The position numbers were made by a program, and so were the translations under genes. Shown piece by piece: positions 30,378 through 38,557 of a stretch of DNA of 38,929 bases (position 1 is its first letter; each line of letters starts with the position of its first letter). The stretch comes from an uncultured Eubacteriales bacterium (GTDB lineage Bacteria > Bacillota > Clostridia > Oscillospirales > Oscillospiraceae). The notes under the pieces were generated by a model. It was given only the letters and a program-made list of their open reading frames with translations, was not told the origin of the DNA and did no database searches. The stretch is from positions 1 to 38,929 of the forward strand of contig URGL01000018.1 of the NCBI GenBank assembly GCA_900547405.1. Direction: 5' to 3'.

Positions 30378-31129
30378 TAGAAGTAAACCATATCTCCTAC
30401 CATTACCACAGTGGCAAGGACGTTCTGAAGGATGTGAGCTTTGCCCTGGAGCAAGGGCAGTTCCTGGCGATCCTGGGGAATAACGGCGTGGGGAAAAGTA
30501 CGCTGCTCAAGTGCCTGAATAAGATCCTGCGGGCGGATTCCGGCCAAGTGCTTCTGGATGGGGAGAATATCCTGCAAATGAGCAACCACCAGGTCTCCCG
30601 GCGCATGGCCTTCGTGGCCCAGACGGTTCCAAGCACGCAGATGACGGTCCACGATGTGGTCATGCTGGGAAGACGGCCTTATATGAAATTCGGCTTTACG
30701 GAGAAAGACCATCAGATCGTCCACAGCGCCATGGACCGGCTGAACCTGGATCCTCTGCGGGGACGGTTCTTAAATCAGCTCTCCGGCGGCGAACGGCAGA
30801 AGGTCATGCTGGCAAGAGCCCTGGCCCAGCAGCCGAAGCTGCTGCTGCTGGATGAGCCAACCAGCAGTCTGGACATTCACAACCAGTATCAGGTGCTGCA
30901 AATTGTGCAGGAGCTTTGCCATCACGACGGCCTGACCGCCATCGTGGTCATTCACGACCTGAATCTGGCCCTTCGGTTCTGTGACAGATTCCTGCTGCTG
31001 CGTCAGGGCCAGGTGTACGCCAACGGCGACTACACCGTTCTGAGCCCCAAGGCATTGCAGGACGTATATCAAATTGACGGCCACGTAGTAGAAGTTGAAA
31101 ACCAAAAGATGGTTTTGGTGCGGCAATAA
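30374..31129 (+). CDS. FecE-type ABC transporter ATPase
   Basis: A 251-residue ATP-binding cassette. Walker A GNNGVGKST (about 35-43), Q-loop VAQTVPS, signature LSGGERQKV, Walker B LLLLDEPTSSLD and the H-loop VIHDLN are all intact, so the ATPase should be active. It energises uptake through the FecCD-type permease. The start overlaps the permease stop (ATGA), implying coupling. It is followed 28 bases later by the FmdE-family gene. Confidence 0.95.
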   Translation: MIEVNHISYHYHSGKDVLKDVSFALEQGQFLAILGNNGVGKSTLLKCLNKILRADSGQVLLDGENILQMSNHQVSRRMAFVAQTVPSTQMTVHDVVMLGRRPYMKFGFTEKDHQIVHSAMDRLNLDPLRGRFLNQLSGGERQKVMLARALAQQPKLLLLDEPTSSLDIHNQYQVLQIVQELCHHDGLTAIVVIHDLNLALRFCDRFLLLRQGQVYANGDYTVLSPKALQDVYQIDGHVVEVENQKMVLVRQ

Positions 31130-31157
31130 ATTGCCTGAAAAGAAAGGATAGATCTGT

Positions 31158-31718
31158 ATGGACGAGAATAAAGCATTGTGGAAAAAATGTGTGGAATTTC
31201 ACGGTCATGAATGCGGCGGTCTGACCATCGGCTACAAAGCATCGCTGTACGCCATTGCGCTTTTGGGTCTGGGCCTGGGCGGCGGCGGAAACGCGGGATG
31301 CCTGTCGGCGGATGAGGAGGTCGTATGCATCAGCGAAAATGACGCCTGCGGTGTGGACGCGATCCAGGTCATCCTGGGATGCAGCATCGGCAAAGGAAAT
31401 CTGCTGTTCCATATGCGCGGCAAACAGGCCTTTACGTTTTTTGACCGAAAGAGCGGAAAGTCTCTTCGCCTGGTCCTGAAGCCGAAGCCGGAGGGCATGA
31501 CCCGCCAGGAATCCTTCGCCTATTACCAAAGCTGCGCGCCAGAGGATATGTTCCAGGTAACGGAGGCAAAGATCCAGCTTCCGGAAAAAGCGCGGATCTT
31601 TGATTCCTATGTCTGCGACTGCTGCGGCGAAAGCACCGGAGCCAATTGGATCCGGCTGGCCGGTGAAAAAAAGCTCTGCCTGGATTGCTACGAAACCTAT
31701 AACCGTTTTGATGTATAA
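31158..31718 (+). CDS. FmdE-family protein with C-terminal zinc ribbon
   Basis: A 186-residue cytosolic protein related to FmdE, found in methanogens with molybdenum formylmethanofuran dehydrogenase. The hallmark FHGHECGGLTIGYKAS (about 14-29) and the Cys-bearing NDACGVDAIQ are present. The C-terminus has a zinc ribbon, CDCCGE with CLDCYETY. Bacterial FmdE relatives often sit beside metal-uptake transporters and may handle molybdenum/tungsten or an iron ligand, but their role is unsettled. ATG 31158 has AAAGGA upstream. It is the last gene of the fec-like operon; no clear terminator was found in the following bases. Confidence 0.88.
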   Translation: MDENKALWKKCVEFHGHECGGLTIGYKASLYAIALLGLGLGGGGNAGCLSADEEVVCISENDACGVDAIQVILGCSIGKGNLLFHMRGKQAFTFFDRKSGKSLRLVLKPKPEGMTRQESFAYYQSCAPEDMFQVTEAKIQLPEKARIFDSYVCDCCGESTGANWIRLAGEKKLCLDCYETYNRFDV

Positions 31719-31882
31719 TCGAGTAAGAGGATCTGCATAGCCCCGGCCGCGGCACAAATCGTACCGATCACTTCGGTGGTGATATTCTTGTTATCGGCAA
31801 AATACGGAGACTGTTTTTTCTCTCCCGGGCATATATAAAACTCATCAAAAATAATACTCCGCTCCGAAGTTTCCCGTCCGTC
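31719..31882. other. Junk-like gap before the MoxR remnant
   Basis: No promoter, ribosome site or complete gene was recognised here. A minus-strand frame (31697-31972) reads IIFDEFYICPGEKKQSPYF and EVIGTICAAAGAMQILLLDY, which has the texture of a decayed protein end, but I could not place it in a family. It probably marks the left edge of a foreign insertion. Confidence 0.3.
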
Positions 31883-32405
31883 ATGCTGTGGGGTCCTCCG
31901 GGTATCGGTAAATCCCAGGGTGTTCGTGAGATAGCGGATAATATCAAAGCCAAGACAGGGAAAAAAGTTCATATCACCGATGTCCGTCTACTGCTGTTTA
32001 ATCCCGTAGACCTTCGCGGTATCCCGACAGCAAATGCAGATAAAACACTTGCGGTTTGGCTCAGGCCCCAAATCTTTCAGATGGATGCCGGTGATGATAC
32101 GATCAACATTCTTCTGCTTGATGAGATCAGTGCTGCTCCGCAATCTGTACAGGCGGCTGCGTACCAGATTACTCTTGACCGCACAATTGGAGAACACAAG
32201 CTTCCAGAAAACTGTATTGTAATTGCCGCAGGTAATCGCGTCACAGACAAATCGGTTGCACACAATATGCCACGCGCTTTGGCAAACCGTCTGCTGCACA
32301 TTGAAGTGAAAGGAGATGCCGACTCCTGGCATGACTGGGCAGTCAGTGCCGGAATCCATCCATATGTTATCAGCTATCTGGAGTACAACCCAACTGCGCT
32401 TCCAC
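31883..32405 (+). pseudogene. Truncated MoxR-type AAA ATPase remnant
   Basis: An ATPase fragment starting inside the Walker A region: LWGPPGIGKSQGVREIAD is intact, then DVRLLLFNPVDLRGIPTAN, Walker B ILLLDEISAAPQ, sensor 1 IVIAAGNR and ALANRLLHIEVKG. The missing N-terminal 30 or so residues and the abrupt loss of homology after about YLEYNPTALPLYS mark a 5'- and 3'-truncated gene. No ribosome site precedes it. The frame stays open to 32539, but the last 45 residues look like non-coding sequence read through a terminator hairpin. MoxR proteins are chaperone-like ATPases usually paired with VWA proteins; no such partner is here. Confidence 0.75.
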
Positions 32406-32467
32406 TTTATTCGTTTCTAATAAAAAATAGAGTCTCACTCTGCCCCTCATTCCATCAAGCACTGAGC

Positions 32468-32509
32468 CCCTCGACTGGCTGCAAAGTCAATCGAGGGACG
32501 TACTTTTTT
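32468..32509 (+). terminator. Terminator behind the MoxR remnant
   Basis: Stem CCCTCGA / TCGAGGG with inner TGGCT / AGTCA and a GCAA loop, followed by ACGTACTTTTTT. The stem core CCCTCGA recurs in the terminator at 37739-37780. The bases from 32540 to 32717 show nothing that I recognise. Confidence 0.7.
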
Positions 32510-32717
32510 GGGGTAAGTATGTTTGCAAATCCTGCATAGCCGACGTATTTCTACCACGTAGCTTATTTTGTAAGCCTCATTGGTTAAAACCCTGTTTGTG
32601 CATTTTGCCGTAATTATTTTTCATCCAAGTTTACTCCCATTATAATTCACAACAATACGAAAGCAACGTTGTTTACAGGCAACAATTACTGATACACGGC
32701 ATTACCGTTTCGGGGGC

Positions 32718-33695
32718 TTACCTTTCCTTGCTATACTCCTCCAGCTTCCTTTGCACAAAAGGATCCTGAAACGGGAGGCGTATAGGAACATAATTTTTTG
32801 CATTGGCATCCATGTGGATGCCAATTTTCCTTCTGTAGTCATTTGGCGTCATACCAAAATATTGTTGGAACGCAGCGTAAAGACCTTTTGCATCTGGAAA
32901 ACCTGCGTTGACCGCAATCTCCAACACTGTTTTGTCTGAATTGTTTAATTCATATACTGCTTGCGCGAGACGTTTTCTTGTCAGATACTCGTGAAAACCC
33001 ATCATCATATGCTTTTTGAAATAGGAAGAAAGATAACATGGACTCATATCCACGGCCTCTGCAAGCGTTTTCAATGTGCATTCCTGACGGTAGTTTTTGT
33101 CAATTTGCATAAGAATTTTATTGAATTTCCGGCTCTGCTGCGGTGTCAGTCCGCTCGCAATACGAGCAGTTGGCTCCGAAGCAAAATACATCATCAACGT
33201 ACCAATAACCATCATCAATTGGGATTCAGCGTAGATTTGACTCCCGAGGCTCGTCTCAGAGGATGCTGTCCGATAAAAAGACGCAAATGCATTTCGAATA
33301 CGGAAATAAGAGATATCACGTTCTTTTGAACTGTCGTACAGGCACCTGATATGCTGTGCAGACGAACTTATACCCTCCAGATATTTTTGCGAAATATGCA
33401 TAACCGCAGCTATTGTGTCGACTGTTTCCATCATTGTAGCATGTCCTTCATTTGGCTGAAGGACAATAATATCCCCTTCTTTTAGCAAATAAGTACCGCG
33501 CTGAGTAAAAATTCGGAGGTTTCCCTGCATTACAAACATGATTTCAAGGGATGGATGCCAGTTAAATCGGAAAAAGCCTACACGGTACATATAGGCTTCA
33601 CAGATCATATTCCCCTGTTTGTCTTGCAGCAGGGCACAGACTCCTTTGTCCATGGGAAGCGTGCCGATTGGGTTGTGCCGACTTGCCTTTTTCAT
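32718..33695 (-). CDS. AraC-family transcriptional regulator
   Basis: A 325-residue regulator: N-terminal cupin ligand-binding domain (about 25-110, HPSLEIMFVMQGNLRIF and GDIIVLQPNEGHA), a helical dimerisation linker, and C-terminal AraC DNA-binding domain (about 195-295). The last has two HTH units, LKTLAEAVDMSPCYLSSYFKK and VLEIAVNAGFPDAKGLYAAF. Such regulators usually activate sugar or sugar-acid operons in response to a ligand. It is divergent from the catabolic operon at 33970, with a shared 274-bp AT-rich gap, so that operon is the obvious target. ATG 33695 was chosen over GTG 33704 because AGGGGTG lies 6 bases upstream. Confidence 0.93.
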   Translation of the reverse strand: MKKASRHNPIGTLPMDKGVCALLQDKQGNMICEAYMYRVGFFRFNWHPSLEIMFVMQGNLRIFTQRGTYLLKEGDIIVLQPNEGHATMMETVDTIAAVMHISQKYLEGISSSAQHIRCLYDSSKERDISYFRIRNAFASFYRTASSETSLGSQIYAESQLMMVIGTLMMYFASEPTARIASGLTPQQSRKFNKILMQIDKNYRQECTLKTLAEAVDMSPCYLSSYFKKHMMMGFHEYLTRKRLAQAVYELNNSDKTVLEIAVNAGFPDAKGLYAAFQQYFGMTPNDYRRKIGIHMDANAKNYVPIRLPFQDPFVQRKLEEYSKER

Positions 33696-33969
33696 GGAAT
33701 TCACCCCTATTTTTATAAAATATAATTTTAGGATAATATCTAATTCTGAATTCTAAAATATCGTAACATATAAATTGAAAATATGCAAGGTATAAGCAAC
33801 GATTTTTTAATATACTAACCTTAATTTCTCTAATAATAAAGCGAAAATTGGAATAGATCAATCTAAAGTAATGGGATTATTGGGTTGAGTACGGAGACGA
33901 AATCCTTTACAATTCAGCTTGTGCAGTACGGCACTCTATAAAATACATTCCAAAGGAGGCTAAGATTGT
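33696..33969. promoter_or_regulatory. AT-rich divergent control region
   Basis: This gap of 274 bp is far more AT-rich than its surroundings. Rightward, TATAAA (33937-33942) precedes the operon start by 27 bp, with no good -35, as is common for activator-dependent promoters. An inverted repeat GTGC-N6-GCAC (33921-33934) abuts it. The 10-mer TTGTGCAGTA (33919-33928) recurs at 37425-37434, behind the operon. No clear leftward -35/-10 pair was found. Confidence 0.45.
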
Positions 33970-35118
33970 ATGAAGGTAACAAGCGTAGAAATCATCGAGG
34001 CAAAGCACTATCTCTTTGTCAAGGTCCATACGGACGCAGGTATCACCGGCCTTGGCGAAGCGGGCAACTGGGGATTTCTCCAGGCTACCAAGGGAGCCAT
34101 TGAGAAGTTCTCTGAATTCTTGATTGGTCAGGATCCTTTCCGAATTGAGCATCATTATCAGAACATGTACAGGGCCATGTATTTCCGTGGCAGCGTTTTG
34201 ATGAGTGCAATCAGCGCTCTGGAGATTGCTCTTTGGGACATCAAAGGCAAAGCTCTTGGCGTTCCGGTCTATGAGCTGCTGGGTGGAAAAACAAGGGATA
34301 AGATTCGCACCTATTGCAGCGGTCTAAGCAACTTCAACATGACAGCAGAGGAGATGTCCGCAGAGTTTAGAGTCCTGAAGGATCGGGGCTTTACTGCCAG
34401 CAAGGTATTTCTTCCGGTCAATGAGGTTTACGGGACCGGCCACGATGAATTCTACAACAGCAAGGTCCAGATCGCAGTGGAAAAGGTCCGTCAGGTACGT
34501 GAAGCGGTTGGAGATGATTTTGATCTGATTCTTGAGGTACACCGCTGTATGAATGTTCCGGAAGCAATCCTTTTTGCCCAGTCTGTTGAAAAGTATCATC
34601 CCATGGTGCTGGAAGATCCTATTGTACCGGATAATGTGGATGCAATGGCGTATGTGGCCTCCCATATTTCTATTCCCATCGCCACCGGTGAGCGCTTTAC
34701 TTATTTCAACGAGTTTGAAACTCTGATGAGACGGGATGCGGCACGGTATGTACGTCCAGATGTATGCGCCATTGGCGGCATCAACGCTTCGCGCAAAGTC
34801 GCAGCTATGGCAGAGGCAAACAATGTACTTGTGATTCCACACAATCCGCTTGGCCCCGTATCAACAGTCGCTTGTGTGCAATTGAGCGCCTGCATTTCCA
34901 ATCTCGGCATTATGGAGCTGCCCAGCTTCATGCTCAACGGTGCAGAAGATGCCATGGTCAAAGAACCGCTCCAGCTGGAAAATGGCTGTATCCTCGTACC
35001 CGACCGTCCAGGTATCGGTATTGAACTGGCTGACGATGCGGCTGAGAGATTCCCGGCTCATGACCGGGCAAATCACTCTGCGCATATGAGCTTTGACGGA
35101 TCTGTGCGTGACTGGTAA
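33970..35118 (+). CDS. Enolase-superfamily sugar-acid dehydratase (galactonate dehydratase-like)
   Basis: A 382-residue member of the mandelate racemase / muconate lactonising subgroup. The capping domain (1 to about 110) leads to a TIM barrel. Putative metal ligands are Glu in LILEVHRC, Glu in MVLEDPI and Glu in TGERFTY. HR in EVHRC and HNPLGP supply His residues of the galactonate/gluconate dehydratase type. The first ligand is Glu where classic DgoD has Asp. It probably removes water from an aldonate-like acid to give a 2-keto-3-deoxy acid; the substrate is unknown. ATG 33970 has AAGGAGG upstream. First gene of an operon with an esterase and a carrier. Confidence 0.87.
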   Translation: MKVTSVEIIEAKHYLFVKVHTDAGITGLGEAGNWGFLQATKGAIEKFSEFLIGQDPFRIEHHYQNMYRAMYFRGSVLMSAISALEIALWDIKGKALGVPVYELLGGKTRDKIRTYCSGLSNFNMTAEEMSAEFRVLKDRGFTASKVFLPVNEVYGTGHDEFYNSKVQIAVEKVRQVREAVGDDFDLILEVHRCMNVPEAILFAQSVEKYHPMVLEDPIVPDNVDAMAYVASHISIPIATGERFTYFNEFETLMRRDAARYVRPDVCAIGGINASRKVAAMAEANNVLVIPHNPLGPVSTVACVQLSACISNLGIMELPSFMLNGAEDAMVKEPLQLENGCILVPDRPGIGIELADDAAERFPAHDRANHSAHMSFDGSVRDW

Positions 35119-35124
35119 TTGCCT

Positions 35125-36015
35125 ATGGATCGGAAACAGTTACTTCAAAAAGCAGAGAATATCCGCGCCAATCCGCCCGCTTTTTTCCAGGTTGCAGGAC
35201 TGCACGAACTGGATGAGGTCACGACGGTCGAAGATCACTTCATAAAAGAAGGAAAAACAGATACCATCCACTTTTACATAATCAGACCGGCCAGTGAGAA
35301 GAAACCGCTTCCATTCGTCGTAAATATTCACGGAGGTGGAATGATTCGCTGCCATGGTGACCGAGATATCCTTTTTGCCAGAAGATTGGCTTACGCTTCT
35401 GATTGCGCGGTTGTATCTATTGATTATCATTTGGCGCCACAGTATTTCTACCCTTATCAGATAGACGAAACAGAAATTTTAATTAACCATCTGCTCCAAA
35501 ACGCAGCACAATACCACTTAAGGCAGAATTACATTTTATCCGGACAAAGCTCTGGAGGAAATATTGCGTGCGCTGTCACACTAAGAAGTATTCAGAAAAG
35601 ACAGCTTCAGAAACCAGCTCTCCTACTGCTTGCTTATAGCTGGCTGGACCTTCACACAGATCCGAATGACAAGCCAGATGATTGTCCGGATGAACGGAAG
35701 GAGCAGTACCGATTTTACAAAGACTGCTACCTCTGTGATGTAGATGACAATATCGCCGAGGTATCGCCTGCACTTTCGCCAAGCAGTGTCTTCCGTGAAT
35801 TCCCTGAGACGTTGATGATTGAGGGCGGGCTAGATGAACTGAGAGAGGAGAATCTGAGACTGTTTATGACTTTGTGTGACGCAGGTACACCAGTACAAAT
35901 GCAATTTTTTCCGGAAAGCATGCATGGCTTCATGGTGAACCAAAAGGCCGATTGGAAAAAGGCACAGAAAATAATACAGCAAAAAGTTAGCGAAGTATTT
36001 TCAGAAAAAATGTAG
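35125..36015 (+). CDS. HSL-family alpha/beta hydrolase (esterase)
   Basis: A 296-residue hydrolase. The oxyanion motif HGGGM (about 72-76), nucleophile elbow GQSSGG (Ser near 141), acid Asp in GGLDELREEN, and His in MHGFM form a complete triad in hormone-sensitive-lipase order. The protein is cytosolic, with no signal peptide. It may remove an acyl ester or open a lactone so that the dehydratase gets its substrate. The start is uncertain: ATG 35125 lies 6 bases after the upstream stop and has no strong site, so translation is probably coupled. Confidence 0.88.
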   Translation: MDRKQLLQKAENIRANPPAFFQVAGLHELDEVTTVEDHFIKEGKTDTIHFYIIRPASEKKPLPFVVNIHGGGMIRCHGDRDILFARRLAYASDCAVVSIDYHLAPQYFYPYQIDETEILINHLLQNAAQYHLRQNYILSGQSSGGNIACAVTLRSIQKRQLQKPALLLLAYSWLDLHTDPNDKPDDCPDERKEQYRFYKDCYLCDVDDNIAEVSPALSPSSVFREFPETLMIEGGLDELREENLRLFMTLCDAGTPVQMQFFPESMHGFMVNQKADWKKAQKIIQQKVSEVFSEKM

Positions 36016-36051
36016 GCAACTGCGAAGCAAAATAAGAAGGAGGATTATCCG

Positions 36052-37338
36052 ATGACATTACAAATCGTTTTTTGCATTGCGATCTTTCTGTATATGATCG
36101 TCATGTTGGCATGGAACAAATACCCCATGGGGGTCACGGCACTTACCTCAATGGCACTGCTGATTTTGTTTAAATGTATTGGACCGGCCAATGCACTTTC
36201 CAGCTTTGGCAACGCCAACGCCGTAATCATCGTTGGTATGTTCGTGGTAGGTGCTGGATTGCGCAAGACATCCTTGGTTACAACAATTACAAACTTTATC
36301 CGTAAAGTCACCGGCGGAAGCTTTAAAACAGCTTATTGCGGCATTATTGTACTTGCGGCTATCCTGACAAGCATCCTGACCAGTCCTGCCGTCGCCTACA
36401 GCATTGCGTTTCCTATCATGGATTCCATCTGTGATGAGTTTAAGGTGAGCCGTTCCAAGGTGCATTTCCCACTCTGCATCACCTGCCTTGCATGCTGCGC
36501 TGTTCTGCCCTTTGGTTTTGCCATCAGCCAGGCAGCAGTATTCGACGGTCTGATGGAAACCTACGGTTTTGCACAGCATTTCAATGCTATTGACTTCACA
36601 ATCGGCCGCTTGCCCATTATTCTATTCACTCTTCTGTGGGCATTCTTCTACGCTCCCAAGGTCACGCCGGAAAAGCCTATACTCCCCATTATCGGTAACA
36701 GCCAAAAGGCTACAGATGAACCCCCCCTCACCAAAGTTCAGGATATGGCGGGCAGTTTGATTTTTATCCTTACTATCCTTGCCCTGATTTTCAATGCACA
36801 GCTGGGTGTTCCTGCATGGGTCATCGTACTTGTTGGCTGTATGCTGAATGTGCTGTTTGGTGTACTTTCCGGTCCGGAGGCAATTCGACAGATGCCAATG
36901 GATATCGGATTCATGTTCGTCGGTGCAAATACCATGGCTGCTGCATTGGTCGAAACGGGTGCTTCTAGCCTAATTGGCGAATACATTACAAAGATCCTGG
37001 GAGCACAACCGAATGTCTGGTTCCTGAGTGCAATTTTCTTCTTAGTACCGTTTGTTCTGACCCAATTCATGCAGAATCAGAGCGTGATGAATATGTTTGC
37101 TCCCATATGTCTGCTTACATGTAATGCCATTGGTGCTAATCCTAAGGGCATGTTGGTCTTGATTTGCGCCGGATGCTTAACTGCGTTCTTGACACCCAGT
37201 GCATCTCCCGGAATTCCCATGATGATGGCTGCCGGCGGTTACGATATGAAGAGCCTGACGAAGATGGGCTGGCTTTATGCAGTCGTAGTATCCATTTTCT
37301 ACATAGTGTATGTTACTTTGGTAATGCCTGCATTCTAA
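36052..37338 (+). CDS. SLC13 / CitMHS-like permease
   Basis: A 428-residue membrane protein with about 10-12 helices, of the ion-transporter superfamily that includes SLC13 (dicarboxylate/citrate) and ArsB/NhaD carriers. Two internally related halves carry the helical-hairpin type motifs ILTSILTSPAVAYSIAFP (about 105-122) and TAFLTPSASPGIPMMMAAG (near the C-terminus), where substrate and cation bind. It likely imports an anionic sugar acid or its ester for the two enzymes upstream. ATG 36052 has AAGGAGG. The stop at 37338 is followed by the iterated array and a terminator about 200 bases on. Confidence 0.88.
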   Translation: MTLQIVFCIAIFLYMIVMLAWNKYPMGVTALTSMALLILFKCIGPANALSSFGNANAVIIVGMFVVGAGLRKTSLVTTITNFIRKVTGGSFKTAYCGIIVLAAILTSILTSPAVAYSIAFPIMDSICDEFKVSRSKVHFPLCITCLACCAVLPFGFAISQAAVFDGLMETYGFAQHFNAIDFTIGRLPIILFTLLWAFFYAPKVTPEKPILPIIGNSQKATDEPPLTKVQDMAGSLIFILTILALIFNAQLGVPAWVIVLVGCMLNVLFGVLSGPEAIRQMPMDIGFMFVGANTMAAALVETGASSLIGEYITKILGAQPNVWFLSAIFFLVPFVLTQFMQNQSVMNMFAPICLLTCNAIGANPKGMLVLICAGCLTAFLTPSASPGIPMMMAAGGYDMKSLTKMGWLYAVVVSIFYIVYVTLVMPAF

Positions 37339-37396
37339 AGCAACGGTAAGGAGCATCCGATTAATTTCTTACTCTCATGGCAGGCTAAATTTTCGG

Positions 37397-37517
37397 CGGT
37401 ACTACCAGTCTGTATCGAAATACTTTGTGCAGTATATTTCCGTAAAAATGATTGTACTACAGGAAACAAATTGTACTACAGAAGCCCAATTGTACTACGT
37501 TTACCCAAAAGTACTAC
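37397..37517. repeat. Iteron-like array of TTGTACTAC
   Basis: Four 9-mers start at 37452, 37471, 37490 and 37509, each exactly 19 bp apart: three TTGTACTAC and a last AAGTACTAC. The 10-base spacers are unlike each other, so only the 9-mer is conserved. A further GTACTAC lies at 37399-37405, out of phase. The 19-bp period puts the sites close to two helical turns, on nearly one face of the helix. The array sits between the SLC13 stop and its terminator. Confidence 0.8.
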
Positions 37518-37535
37518 GAAATATATTTCTGGAAA

Positions 37536-37581
37536 AAAACAGCGATCCCGGCGGCATGATGACTGCCTGGATCGCTGTTTT
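37536..37581 (+). terminator. Terminator of the catabolic operon
   Basis: Perfect 13-bp stem AAAACAGCGATCC / GGATCGCTGTTTT, with GGCA / TGCC pairing inside the loop. T-run at the right arm. Confidence 0.8.
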
Positions 37582-37738
37582 ACCCATAGAAATAGCCCCT
37601 AAATGGGTAAACATCACGAAATATAGTCTACAAAAAACACCGCATGTACAATATTCTCCTGACGGTTGCATATGAATTGCATGGATTGCGGTTCGCCCAA
37701 TGTACTCTTCTAACGCTTCATACTGAATATGTTAGCTA

Positions 37739-37780
37739 ACCCTCGATTACAGAAAATGAAGTAATCGAGGGTCAGTTTTT
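37739..37780 (+). terminator. Strong hairpin next to the small membrane ORF
   Basis: Perfect 12-bp stem ACCCTCGATTAC / GTAATCGAGGGT with a 10-base loop, then CAG and five T on the plus strand. No plus-strand gene is seen to need it. The last bases overlap the stop of the leftward ORF at 37779. The 157 bases between this and the previous terminator (37582-37738) show only a short ACCCAT / ATGGGT pairing. Confidence 0.7.
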
Positions 37781-38084
37781 ACTGCCGAATAAATCCGAGC
37801 AGGCCGTCTGCAATGCTTTGGGAAGTTGCAGCAATGGCAGCAGTTGCACACAGCAGGAAACCACAGGCAACTTCCAAAATGACAAACACCGCGGCCTGAT
37901 TCCATTGCTGCATACAGACTGTGTAAACTATGCCAAACAGAAGGAAGCTCATCACGGGGCCGAGCAAATATGCGCCGCAGTTTATTATTGCAATTGTTGC
38001 TATACGGATGACTGGGGCAACGGCAATAATCGGAAGGCATATGACACTAATAATCAACTTACTGAGCCTGTGTAGTGTGCTCAT
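37779..38084 (-). CDS. Small hydrophobic protein, possibly from an integrative element
   Basis: A 101-residue protein (from ATG 38084; an in-frame ATG at 38096 would add four) with about three membrane segments: LIISVICLPIIAVAPVI, INCGAYLLGPVMSFLLFGIVY and AAVFVILEVACGFLLC. A glycine-bearing tail SIADGLLGFIRQ follows. I cannot name the family; small membrane proteins of this kind are common in conjugative elements. The start overlaps the McrC fragment in another frame, with no ribosome site that I trust, so the present 5' end may be a deletion junction and the gene may be non-functional. Confidence 0.45.
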   Translation of the reverse strand: MSTLHRLSKLIISVICLPIIAVAPVIRIATIAIINCGAYLLGPVMSFLLFGIVYTVCMQQWNQAAVFVILEVACGFLLCATAAIAATSQSIADGLLGFIRQ

Positions 38085-38208
38085 AGTATTTAGCATCGAT
38101 TATTAAGATCTTGCTTCCGGCGGAAAGCATGATATCACTCTGCATAATCGGCAGCATGTCGCTGAATCCATCATCGAGCTGCCACGGGATCTGAGATGCA
38201 TACATATC
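38063..38208 (-). pseudogene. McrC nuclease-core fragment
   Basis: A leftward frame of about 48 codons reads MYASQIPWQLDDGFSDMLP, then MQSDIMLSAGSKILIID and AKYYEHTTQAQ, ending in a stop at 38063. This matches the catalytic region of McrC, the PD-(D/E)xK endonuclease subunit of the modification-dependent restriction system McrBC: Asp in SDIML and DAK. Both sides are missing: upstream ends at a stop and downstream is replaced by the membrane ORF. No mcrB is nearby. Confidence 0.7.
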
Positions 38209-38218
38209 GTTCTACCTT

Positions 38219-38548
38219 CCACGAACGAGGCTGCACATCTTCAGCAGTACGATTCGGGAGATAGGCAATCCTAAGTTCATCTGCTTTCTGGTCAATGAAG
38301 AGGAAATGCAGCTTGTGGTCCAGCCGTACCACAAGAAAGATTTCAGATCCCATCGTGTACCGACCAGAAGATCGTCTGACCGGTGGGAAATGGAGATAAG
38401 CTCAAATCCGCTCTGTATGCTTCTGGCTAACAAGCGGGACTGGGATCTCAACCGCTCATACAGGGTTCCGGGGAGAATCCTGCCGAAGCAGCAGATAGCC
38501 ATTTTTGACCTGAAGAGTGCCGAGATAATCGGCCGGCTTTCTCCATGA
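38219..38548 (+). pseudogene. Uncharacterised ORF, probably truncated at its 5' end
   Basis: An open frame of about 110 codons encodes HIFSSTIREIGNPKFICFLV, then NEEEMQLVVQPYHKKDF, NKRDWDLNRSYRVPGRI and IAIFDLKSAEIIGRLSP. Strand-turn patterns and conserved-looking charge suggest a real protein. I do not recognise the family. No ATG lies between the upstream stop and the start of sensible sequence (the first in-frame ATG is 38306), and the left edge meets the McrC fragment, so the 5' end was probably cut off. Its stop lies 9 bases before the next ORF, as in an operon. Confidence 0.5.
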
Positions 38549-38557
38549 GGTAATGCC

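Noticed and set aside
37427..37675. An 82-codon plus-strand frame
   Set aside because: It is made by the iterated array and the terminator arms; no ribosome site and no protein-like composition.
38306..38380. Peptide VPTRRSSDR recalls the Illumina adapter artefact FPTRRSSDL
   Set aside because: The nucleotides here do not match the adapter; the peptide similarity is chance.
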